A DNA stretch of 64,000 nucleotides from Entoloma clypeatum. Its lineage: Eukaryota > Basidiomycota > Agaricomycetes > Agaricales > Entolomataceae. The notes beneath the pieces were generated by a model. It was not told where the DNA came from. It ran no database searches and saw only the letters and a list, made by a program, of their open reading frames with translations. Location: contig OY751489.1 in assembly GCA_963565915.1 (NCBI GenBank), positions 434,001 to 498,000 of the forward strand, in the 5' to 3' direction. A program made the position numbers and the translations under genes. Positions 45,290 to 54,411 of this stretch are shown in pieces (positions within the stretch are counted from its first letter, which is position 1; every line of letters begins with the position of its first letter).

Positions 45290-46859
45290 TTGTCGGCTTC
45301 TAAGATTGTGGTTTCATCATTCTCGGCCTCTTCTTCGGACACCTTCCTAACCCTTCCGGAGTTCTTCTTCGGCTTGCGGCAGTTGCGCGTGATATGGCCT
45401 TCTTGGTCACAGTTGAAACACTTGCGACCATCTTTCTTCTTTGGAGCGCTACAGTCTTTAGCCAGATGACCGAAGCGTTGACAGTTGTAGCAACGGGCTA
45501 CTCCTGCTTTGTCGATCTCCATGGCTTTGCCCTGACCACCATAAGTGGTACCCGATCTGGTGCGCATGTCGCCGCCACCTCGGATGACCAGTGCGTGTCC
45601 TTCCATCTGTCGTCCCTTGTTTCGGATCTCCTTTGCGTAATCGGTGTACGTCTTGCCATCACTAGCCACTTGTTCAGAGATTCTGCGGTTGACGTTTTTC
45701 TCTAGGATGTATTTCCCAGTTTCTTCGCCAAGGTTTGACAGTCCCAAGAGTTCTTCAAATTCATCCAAGAACTCATCAACAGTGCGTTTCTCTTGTTTCA
45801 GGACTTCGAGTCTCGCTTTGGCAGCGACGGATTTGTTGGCGATGGAGAATCGTGTGGTGATATCATCGGAAAAACCTAGCCAGGTGATGTTCTCGTTGTC
45901 AGCGGTAAGGGCGTCTAACTTGTTACTGGCCCAGTGTCTGCCGGACCCTTCCATCATGCGGGATAGCACCGCAAGAATCTTCTGATTGTCTGTGAGGCTC
46001 TTTTGGAACCTGATGTATAGTTTGGTGGCTTTCCACCACTCGTCGAAGGTGTATCTGTCCTTGAACATCCCAGGATCCTTGATGATCTTGGATGTATCCA
46101 TTGTTTGTACAGCCGGAGCTTCTGCCATGTTTAGAGTCTGCGGAGGAGAAGAGGAGTCGGGTTGTTGGGATGAAGATGGGGTTCGGGATACAGGTAAGGA
46201 TTGAAAATGAGTCCCTGTTCTAGGCGTCTGTTCGATATCTGACTGCGCGGAGTCAAAAGTAAATTCGTCAGGGGACTCATCGGCGGAATCGGTGGCAAAA
46301 CGTTCAGAGTATTTCCTCTGTAAATCTCTAAGGAATCTCTGTTCCTGCGTGTCTGTTGGTCTCGAGAAGGGGTCAAGTCTCTCGTTTCGTGCCCAGCGGT
46401 TGTACTCAGTCTGTTGTTCTTCGGTGGTGAAGTGGGTGTAGATCTGCTGCTTCAAGTAAGATGTGATGATGTGGCTCTGGGACGTCTCGATGTGAGCGTC
46501 CTAATCAATCTTCTGATAACGGTTGTCTGGACACCAATAAACTCTCTGATCTCTGTGATCCGACCTGTCTGAGGTCCTTCTTGAACGCGAAAGCTTTCGA
46601 GTTCGTTCTGTCGGGCGTTGTAACGCGCGATCTGGTGTTGCCGAGCAAGATGGATGCTCTCTGCTATCTCGCCGTGGGGGCGATGCTCGTCGTTGTCTAG
46701 TTCTTCGTCAAGCACCTGCTGTAGGATGCGACGGATCTCCGATTCGATGTACTGCTGGATAAGCGTAAAATCGATACTGTCTCGAGGACTTAGCTCCTCC
46801 TGTCGGGCTTCTGGCGTGCTGAATGGGTTACTGGTGAAGTCTTCAAAGAAGCGCGACAT
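45262..46859 (-). pseudogene. Gypsy B Gag (Gag-N plus Gag-C frames)
   Basis: Gag-N starts at ATG 46859 (MSRFFEDFTSNPF...) and runs to a TGA near 46452. Gag-C is open in the -1 frame from the same point as in element A and ends EGSD-stop at 45262. Two CCHC knuckles are CYNCQRFGHLAKDC and CFNCDQEGHITRNC. This copy retains the Gag-N start codon that A lacks. Confidence 0.85.
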
Positions 46860-46919
46860 CTTGACTCGTCTGGTAGTTGCTCTCTTCGCTCTGGGCGAAC
46901 CTAACAAGATTTAGCAACT

Positions 46920-47307
46920 TGTTATGCTTAACAAACTGTTCCAAGGTTCGGGCAGAGTATGCAGGACGTGGAAAGGCAAAGAGCAAAGTGATTGCTAAAT
47001 CTAAGGAATGTAACTATGGTACATGGGGTTTATATAGTACTGGCTACGAGCGGTAGCGAGTGAGTCAGTAGCTGCGGAAGGCAGTGCGGATGAGTCAGTA
47101 ACTGCGGAAAGGCAGTGCGAAGTGAGTCAGACGACTGCGGACTGAGTAATCCCTACTGCGGAGTGCGAGTCAGCGCGGGAGCGAAGTATACTAAAGGAGA
47201 ATGGTAGAGTAAAGGTAAATGAATAAGCGGCCCGATGAGTCAAAGAAACAACAAAGGTACAATGCAAGGGAAAAGTGCGTAACATACAAACCGGTAAGTC
47301 CGTAACA
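46920..47307 (-). repeat. Gypsy B 5' LTR
   Basis: 388 bp. U3 contains four exact TGAGTCA motifs. The self-priming PBS lies at 46907-46917, two bases inside the LTR end. Confidence 0.95.
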
Positions 47308-47316
47308 ATTCTAACT

Positions 47317-47869
47317 GTTCCATCAGCCTTTAAATCTCCACCATGCACATATTTCCAACAAGTACCTCAAGGACGCACAACTTGCAGACCACATTTTTGT
47401 AGCTAGGAATGGCCTACAGGCGTTCCATGACAAGAACAAGTCTTGGAGACTCCCACCCATGTTCTTCACCCTCAAGGACATGGTCGTGTACATACAATAC
47501 CTGTGTCAAGGACCTACATCCACCGAGGAGACCACGCCTCCACCTGTAAGTGAGCATCTGGCCAACAGCGAGAAACCTGAAGTGAGTCGACGCGAGAGCT
47601 GGAGTCCGTCCCCCACACTAATTGAATGGCTCAACCAGGTCAAGGTAACTGATCCCGATGCCGATCTCAATCTCAATGTCTCTAATATCCCGGATGCAAA
47701 CAGCCCGTCTGCCACCGCCGAACCCAAACTAACCCAGTTGGGGACAGCAACAACAGCGACGGAAACGCTGAGCGCCCCGTCGAACCCTGTAAGCGACCAC
47801 AAGATGATGAATCTGATCATGAGATCTGTCATTACTCTTATACTACCTTCCAACTTCCAATGGTATTGA
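47317..47869 (+). CDS. Unrecognised ORF remnant beside gypsy B
   Basis: An open frame begins after a TAA just outside the gypsy B LTR and runs to 47869. It encodes NKYLKDAQLADHIFVARNG and WRLPPMFFTLKDMVVYIQYL, then a Pro/Ser/Thr-rich tail. The first part looks like genuine protein sequence, but I cannot assign a family. There is a good donor (gtaagt) at 47,547, so the 3' part may be intronic. The 5' end may have been removed by the insertion of B. Confidence 0.4.
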
Positions 47870-47960
47870 AGCCGCTTCTCGCTACTGTGCAAGAAGATGG
47901 ACGTCGCCCCCGAGACCCTCCATCCCATAACTGCGGACAATGGGTCTGCCAAGAAGTCCA

Positions 47961-48691
47961 TTACAGCTTCTTCGACAGAGGTATCATCATCTGGCACAGT
48001 ACGTCGACATACTGCTCCTGACAATCTCTTCTAATTTTCCCCATACAGAAAGGGTCTGGGTCGAAGGGCAAATTGGCCCTGGGTCCCAAATCCAACAAGA
48101 AACTGCGGCTGTAGACCAAGGAAGCCCTGAGGTGGTGGGGGGGTTGGGAGGAGGAGGGGCCTTAGACTTACCTTTGCCCTGGGAGGCGGGTGTCGGGGGC
48201 GGAGGGGGGGGGACATAGTCCTTGTGAATGAGGTTGCCATCGCTGTTAAGGCTAAAGCCGAGTTTGTCGCCCATAAGAGCGAAGACCATGAAGAACTCAT
48301 CTTTGAGGACTCCATCAGAAGCGACGGCATCACGTGTGATGCCTCGAATGATGACCCGCTGTGCCAATGAGATGACGGCAGCAGAGAGGGTGGCTGTGTT
48401 GAGCCGAGTGAGGGTGCCGCCGGAGGCCAGACCAAAGTCGATAGCCTTGCCGACAGTTTTGAGAGCAGAGCACATTGCAACGAGGTTGTCCTCGCTGTCA
48501 CCTGCCATGTTAATCTGTAACTCGCAAGGGACGAGATTGTTCACCGGATCAAGGGTTATGTAATCTGGGGGCATCTCAAATGTCACAAGTCTGGCGTTAG
48601 CGGGAAGTGCGATGGAAGAGTGCCTCGCCGCTTTGGCCTGCCCACTGAAGGGGGTGTCGCTGCGGTAAACAGTCTGAGTGGGAGCTAGAGG
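47961..48691 (-). pseudogene. 3' part of a spliced gene split by retroelement C
   Basis: Exons 48686-48172 (continuing the exon broken at 60372), 48126-48047 and 47990-47961 (stop TAA), with introns of 45 and 56 nt. Joined to the 5' part at 60372-60705, and counting the target duplicate once, the coding sum is 894 nt (297 aa), fully in frame. The protein has a central region with FEMPPDYITLDPVNNLVPCEL and VIIRGITRDAVASDGV, then a proline-rich tail (YVPPPPPPTPASQGKGK). I do not recognise a family. The product may be a host gene or part of an older mobile element. It is disrupted by 11.7 kb of insertion. Confidence 0.7.
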
Positions 48692-49149
48692 TGTTATGGA
48701 TTCACTATCCATGGCATTGATCGCTCAGACAAGATACAAGACATAGAGGCCTTATCTGATTAATGGCCAGTTTCATCTTATCTATTGGTTTCAGGCTTAC
48801 TATTCACTTTTACATCATTCGGGCCCCGGCCTCCACTTACTCACTACAGTATGGTCATCGTTACCATATCTAGATGGTTACTCTCACACATCCTTGACAT
48901 CGTGTTACTTATTGGACTATACTTAGATACTCTGACTCATGCCGCAGCAGTTACCATAGACACCTACTCCGGGTCCGCTTCTGGAGTCAGACCGGAACTG
49001 CTCTAGAGTCATCTAGATGACTCGACCTTCTAGTATATATAGGGTACATACATTGCATGTATTCCCCAGATCTAGCAATCACCTTGGTATCCGCCTTTGC
49101 TACTTAAGCCTCTCTGCCTAAGCATCGCATGGGTTTGTCAACCATAACA
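48692..49149 (+). repeat. Retroelement C 5' LTR
   Basis: 458 bp, tgttatgg...ccataaca, with TATA box tatatata at 49034-49041. Confidence 0.95.
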
Positions 49150-49162
49150 TATTGCTAGATCT
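49068..49162 (+). promoter_or_regulatory. Self-priming pair of retroelement C
   Basis: Agatctagcaa (49068-49078), 27 bp after the TATA box, is complementary to ttgctagatct (49152-49162), which starts two bases after the LTR. Relative to A and B both strands carry one substitution (T to C and A to G) that preserves pairing. Confidence 0.85.
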
Positions 49163-49321
49163 CACCAGGCTTACTCGGAGAGGAACGAGCTACCTACCGA
49201 GGTCAAGAACGCACGCACAACGCTCAGCCCTTGGATGACCTTTCCAGGGCAGGACGACTCAAGCTCAACGCTTGGAGTCAGGGCCAGCAACGACCAGCTG
49301 GACGAAGAGAACCTTGAGCAC

Positions 49322-49462
49322 GTTGCTCGGTTCAGGGATGGACTACCCTGTGCAGGTCATCGACGACTGCAGGAAGGAACCTGGAGCATGTTGCTCAGTT
49401 CAGGAATGGATTACCCTGTGGAGGTCATCAATGACAGCAGGAAGGGACCTGGAGCCATTGCT
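49322..49462 (+). repeat. Short tandem units inside retroelement C
   Basis: A unit of about 60 bp (gttgctcggttcagggatgg ... ccctgtgcaggtcat ... gcaggaaggaacctggag) recurs about 2.3 times. Confidence 0.7.
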
Positions 49463-49474
49463 CGGTTCCAGCTG

Positions 49475-49555
49475 TTCTCAAAATTTGAGGCGTTTCAGGT
49501 CTTCGCCACGACGTGAGCCGCCACCAGGGATGTCCCAAATAGGGAAGATATGAAT
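49475..49555 (+). repeat. Left terminal inverted repeat
   Basis: 81 bp beginning ttctcaaaat, inverted at 52769-52849 with three mismatches. Confidence 0.93.
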
Positions 49556-49773
49556 GCCTATTATAGGAAAACATTTTGCGAGACAAGCACCCCTTCTGCC
49601 GCCGTCCATTCCAACGCTATGTTGTCTTATTGTGCTTATTGTGCTTATTGTGTGGTAGGGTAGCGATGTTGATGGTAAATCGTTCTAGAAATTGTGTAGG
49701 TCAGTGTTGGATGTCGATATTTTCCTCCCCCCATCGATAACCCACTGTGACTGTCTACCGAATATTGTACCCT

Positions 49774-51255
49774 ATGGATCCATACTCAGAAGAATACTAT
49801 CATGGGCCTCCAGCTTTACAAACCCCTGGATCTTCTCGTCATGTATACGCATCCTATCTTCTTGGATTAGGTCCAATGCCCCCGATTCGCCCACAAGAAC
49901 ATGCAGTTGCATATCTCAATGCTGGCCTCAATAGGGGTGCCTTCGATGCACACAACCCAGTCTATGATGATGCTGGTAAGTTTGAGAAATATATCCTATG
50001 CAACGCTATCATTGAAGGACTATGACTGTATGACATAGCAGCAGTGATCCCCAACACGGCTGACTCTGACTTGGACATGAGATTGGAGGTTCGTATGCTC
50101 GTGCCAGCAAATGACAATCAGAGCCAGTCAACCATAGCAACTGAGCGCTTTCCTCTCGACATTCCGCCTGCTGACTTCCTTTCACGTGTCACCGCAAAAA
50201 TGGATCTCGAACCACCAGCAGAATTAGGATGGAGATCATGCGATGATGGTAAAACATCAGCGCCACGTCAATTGCAGGGAGCCGATGATGTGAAGTATAT
50301 CTTTCGAGAGATGGAGGCTTTGCGAAAGAACCCTCGTCGGAAAAGGCCTGTGTGGATTGAGGTTGTCAGTTTGGTAAGTCGGATTCTTGGTCTTTCTTCC
50401 GACTGCTTAGAATTCCTTGCTCGCCAGAAGAAACCAAGTGCTCCCATCGAAAAACCTCCGAAGTTGACTGAATGTGCATACTCAGCCGAGCTTCTTATGA
50501 TCAAAGACAAGCTCAGGTGTGCGACTCACCCTGGTACCAACCGGTGGTGCTTTGTGCAGCCGAATGGGAAGCATGTAGAGTTAAATGTGGAGCTGGTGAC
50601 ACTATGGGCTCGGAAAATTGTAGGTTATTTCTTTCCTGTTCTTTCAACTGATTGCTCACATACTGGATAGCACGACGGAGAAGCAGATGCTGATTGTATC
50701 ACACCGCCCAACTGTATCAAACTGGACGAGCTACTTCTGAAATCCCATGAACGTGCCGAGCGAGCTTCGCGCACTAGATCGCTGACCACTCCGCCTTCTA
50801 TCCACTTCCATCTTGCCGACACACCTCTTGGCCAGGTTTTGGCTCCAGCTCAGTCCAATGTTGAAGGCAGCGCTCAGATCCTCCCAGAGATGAACAATAG
50901 TAAACGGAGATGGCGTGACTCGTTCGGCGATGGCAACGACGCTGGCGATGATGTTGATGACTCAGATGTTATCCTTCCTCTGAGCAAAGTTTTTGCCAGA
51001 CTCGACGAGAAGTATCCAGATGCCAAGTACTCGAAGTATGAAGCAATGTTGCGCAGTCGGCACATCTATTATGCCACGGCCATTCAAGATTTCTCAAAGG
51101 ACTTCTTTACGGAGGAGATTGGCATGCCTGCAGGAGCTGTTGGAGACTTCCTTCGTAATGTCGTCTCAATGATTGGAAAGGAGAAGGCAGCTTTAAAGAG
51201 AGGAAAGAGGGCTCGTCGTGGTGTGGACAACGACAAAGAGAACTCTGGGTTATAA
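49774..51255 (+). CDS. Accessory protein of the mariner-like transposon (unknown function)
   Basis: Four exons are inferred: 49774-49975, 50042-50373, 50428-50619 and 50671-51255, with introns of 66, 54 and 51 nt. The sum is 1,311 nt (436 aa). All junctions are GT-AG and in phase, and there is no stop. The N-terminus is MDPYSEEYYHGPP. The middle holds a Cys/His-rich stretch (TECAYSAELLMIKDKLRC, HPGTNRWCFVQPNGKHVEL, then LVTLWARKI) that could bind zinc. The C-terminus has a predicted helical block (SKVFARLDEKYPDAKYSKYE...EEIGMPAGAVGDFLRNVV) and a basic tail (KRGKRARRG), which may be a nuclear or DNA-binding signal. I do not recognise the family with certainty, but similar C..H..WC-type proteins appear to be numerous in Agaricomycetes. 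It converges with the transposase gene, ending 210 bp from it. Confidence 0.8.
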
Positions 51256-51465
51256 GCTCTGGTAAGAGTTATCAAATTGTACTTTTAACGCCATCCCGAG
51301 ATCCATACGACATTTAACTTGTACTTCGATATCTGTACTTTTATATTCGTACATAATTGTAGGCCATTTTGTATAGTCACAGTGACAACTAACGATAATC
51401 TGTGTATATGGAGCATTTATAATCCGATTTAGTCTTACATGCCACCACGATGTCAAACGACGAAG

Positions 51466-52652
51466 CTATGCAATATAACCTGAATCACGAAACCACCCGC
51501 AGATGGAATTAGGTGTCATAGTCGTGAAGACCGCCTCCCAGAGCATTGCGAATGGGTCACAAGCCACTTCACCTGAAAGTTCCCCAAGAACGAAGTCTCG
51601 GTTACGACGAATCCAGGCCTTCATCGCCGAGAAACCCTCCTCAATAGGATTCAGATCTGGTGAGTATGCCGGAAGATATCGTAGACGCATCCCTCTGTGT
51701 TACGACATAAGCCAAGCATGAACTCATTCTTAAGCGCGAGAGAGGTACCGAGTTTCAATGATGTCATGAATACCCTCAAAATGATGCGTACTGGCGTTGT
51801 CCATCACAAGGACAGAGTTTGGCTGAGGATATGGGTTCATGGAGTCGAGGAGAACTGTGATATATGTTCGGAACTCAGTACTTGTCCAGGATCGTGTCAT
51901 GATATCGAGATGCAAGACACCCGACAGTGAGATTGCTGGAAGAATGGAATACCTGTTGGAATCATAGACCAGAGTGCATATGACGATTAACGGTGACGCA
52001 TACCTGGTTCCGCGAACAAAAAAGTCATGCCGCCTTGCCCTATCACCCTTAGGAGCCCATGCACTCCGTCTCTTGCAGGTATGTCGGTTACATGCTGATT
52101 CGTCCACGAATACGAGTGTTTCAGGAGAATAGAATTCCCCGACATCTGCTTGGTATGCTGTCCGAGCTTCTTCGCTTGCTTCACGACTGATACGAGTCAC
52201 CTACATATGTGCTGAGCGAAAGTACCGCGATGTTCATATGTTGGGGCTCACCGCTTTCCTCGTATAACCACGGCGCAACAACGCACGTCGGATGGTGTCC
52301 TCACCTACATCCAAGTCGAATACTTTGGTGAGGGCATGTCGAAGCTCGTGTAAATAAAGGTCGGGAGTGTGTTCAATAAGGCCTTCCAGATACTGGAGGA
52401 GCATGAGCAACAAATCATTTGCTGGGGGGAATAACTTACTGTAACCTCGATGGATGTTAATTTACGAGGCCGCCCTCCCCCCTGCAATGGCTTCTTAAAG
52501 CAACCCCCGTCATCTCGCCATTTCTTTTTGGCTCGCTGGATGGCTCGCTGGCTTATGTCGGTCAACACAGAAAGCTTGTGGGTGGTCATGTGGGAAGACA
52601 TATGTATGAGGAGTTTCTTCTGCTCAGGATGGATAAAACGGTAGTTACCCAT
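51466..52652 (-). CDS. DDE transposase, IS630/Tc1/mariner type
   Basis: Five exons are inferred: 52652-52440, 52392-52252, 52200-52004, 51952-51749 and 51694-51466, with introns of 47-54 nt. The sum is 984 nt (327 aa), in frame without stops. The N-terminal third is a helix-turn-helix region (LSVLTDISQRAIQRAKKKW, GRPRKLT; then TIRRALLRRGYTRK). The catalytic triad is visible in LVFVDESACN (Asp), VLVMDNASTHH (Asp) and YSPDLNPIEEGFSAMK (Glu). These motifs are those of the DDE_3 fold of Tc1/mariner-related transposases, which cut the element at its ends in the nucleus. Size and motif spacing are normal, so it is probably functional. Confidence 0.9.
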
Positions 52653-52768
52653 GATCAAAGACTAGCGGTGGAGGGTAAAGGAGGGCTCGTCGCCAAAGCT
52701 GAGAGTCGAACATAAAAGAAGCTCCGGGCACATCACTGCCACTATTGTTCACGAGGGCACAGCCTCAG

Positions 52769-52849
52769 ATTCATATCCTCCCTATTTGGGACATCCCTGG
52801 TGGTGGCTCACGTCGTGGCGAAGACCTGAAACGCCTCGAATTTTGAGAA
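52769..52849 (-). repeat. Right terminal inverted repeat
   Basis: 81 bp ending attttgagaa, partner of 49475-49555. Confidence 0.93.
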
Positions 52850-52959
52850 CAGCTGTCAGAAGACTTACACTCCTCATTGCTATTGCTCATGACGAGCTAC
52901 CACCTCTTGCCGACATCTGCCGAAGCTCTATGCTATTAGGAGCGCATCAAAGAAGCTAC

Positions 52960-53175
52960 ACAGCCACCGATTACCTCAGCTGCACAGCCACAGAAGAGCA
53001 TCAGTGCACAGCCACAAGAAGTACATCACTGCACAGCCACATCTTGGCATCACTGCACAGCCACACATCGACATCATCGCACAGCCACAAGAAGTATATC
53101 ATCGCACAGCCACAGAGCTGCATCATTGGACACAGCCACATATCAACATCATCGCACAGCCACATGATTGGGAAG
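52960..53175 (+). repeat. About 24-bp tandem repeat (cacagccac units)
   Basis: Nine imperfect units of about 24-25 bp share the core gcacagccac followed by variable agaagtacatcact-like sequence. It is non-coding and lies in the 3' interior of retroelement C. Confidence 0.85.
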
Positions 53176-53269
53176 CTACACTGCCACAACATACGGAGAG
53201 AATCATTCCCACACTGGGAGACACCATCAAACACATCAGGAGCTTATCATGGCTCATCAGAGACACACA

Positions 53270-53580
53270 TCAGGGTCCATCACTATTGGACGGCGCATCG
53301 TTTTCCTTGGGAACCATGTCAGGCTCAGGGAGCATTGGTCCAGGATTGCCATATAAGGCGCAAGGCACATCAGCAAGTAAGGCACTTGGCGCATTGCATC
53401 ATCACATCAGCAACGGATCACAGACGCAACAGCACATCACACCATCACATCACGCATCAGAGTCCATCAGTATTGGACAGCATATCATTTTCTCTTGGAG
53501 GCCATGTCAGGCTCAGGGAGCATTGGTCCAAGACACATCAGCAAGTAAGGCGCTTGGCGCATTGCACCATCACACCAGAG
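53270..53580 (+). repeat. About 180-bp tandem duplication in retroelement C
   Basis: Segments at 53,275-53,410 and 53,460-53,580 share gtccatcactattggac, catgtcaggctcagggagca and cagcaagtaaggc with about 85-90% identity. The first contains an extra insert. Confidence 0.8.
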
Positions 53581-54046
53581 ATTGGTCAGCAAGACACACC
53601 ACAAGTCACAACAGTGCAAAACACAGAATTTTTTTCGCTCCAACGGAGCCTTTGGATCTCTTCGGGACTCTCGACACCTGGGGGAGATGTATATTTGTCG
53701 GGACACCAAATCTTGAGAAGGGGGTAGAGGATGGGAGAGCCAACGAAGGAGAGGAACGACAGAGTTGGAAGATGAAGACGACAATGGTCGAAGATGGAGG
53801 ATGAAGAGGAACAACGACAGAGTTGGATGATGGAGTCGGACGATGATGGAGATTGGAGGATGAAGACGAACGACGAGAGCATGGGAGGAGGAAGATGAAC
53901 AACAATGGAGAGACACTACGGAGTTGGAAGAAGAAATCGACGAATGATCTCAAGCGCAATTTTTGAAAACCTTGGTTGCAAAATGGTACATCAAGATTGT
54001 TTTTTCAAGATTGTTTTCGGGACGAAAACCTTTGAGAAGGGGGTAA

Positions 54047-54313
54047 TGTTATGGATTCACTATCCATGGCATTGATCGCTCAGACAAGATACAAGACATA
54101 GAGGCCTTATCTGATTAATGGCCAGTTTCATCTTATCTATTGGTTTCAGGCTTACTATTCACTTTTACATCATTCGGGCCCCGGCCTCCGCTTACTCACT
54201 ACAGTATGGTCATCGTTACCATATCTAGATGGTTACTCTCACACATCCTTGACATCGTGTTACTTATTGGACTATACTTAGATACTCTGACTCATGCCGC
54301 AGCAGTTACCATA
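54047..54313 (+). repeat. Retroelement C 3' LTR, first part
   Basis: 267 bp, interrupted at 54313 by the LINE. It continues at 60181. Confidence 0.95.
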
Positions 54314-54411
54314 TTTTTTTTTTTTTTTTTTTTTTTTTTCAACAATTTATATAGCGGTATACTAGGGGTACAGTCCGCTTGACATAGAGTAAACTACATC
54401 GGTCCGAGGAC

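Larger units (their letters stand above)
40707..47307 (-). mobile_element. Chromodomain gypsy retrotransposon B (sister of A, no TSD)
   Basis: The element is 6,601 bp with two 388-bp LTRs (40707-41094 and 46920-47307), about 10 differences (2.6%). Its coding strand is minus. Gag, Pol and ORF3 are collinear with element A. The flanking pentamers are acaag on the left and attct on the right, so there is no target duplication. The R-U5 part of the LTR is like that of A, but U3 is strongly diverged. The PBS and R segment are identical to A. In-frame TGA stops and a frameshift inactivate pol. Confidence 0.95.
49475..52849. mobile_element. Mariner-like DNA transposon carrying two opposed genes
   Basis: 3,375 bp bounded by 81-bp terminal inverted repeats (49475-49555 and 52769-52849) that match at 78 of 81 positions. 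It encodes a DDE transposase on the minus strand and a second multi-exon gene on the plus strand. Both are intact, so the element may be active or recently active. Both ends abut the palindrome CAGCTG rather than the TA expected for Tc1/mariner. It is inserted in the interior of retroelement C. Confidence 0.88.

Noticed and set aside
47987..48712. 241-codon minus ORF taken as a complete gene
   Set aside because: Its first seven codons lie inside the LTR of retroelement C. The original 5' part of the gene is at 60372-60705.
52960..53175. Regular 24-bp repeats considered as a CRISPR-like array
   Set aside because: The genome is eukaryotic, the repeats are contiguous with no unique spacers, and they lie inside an LTR element.
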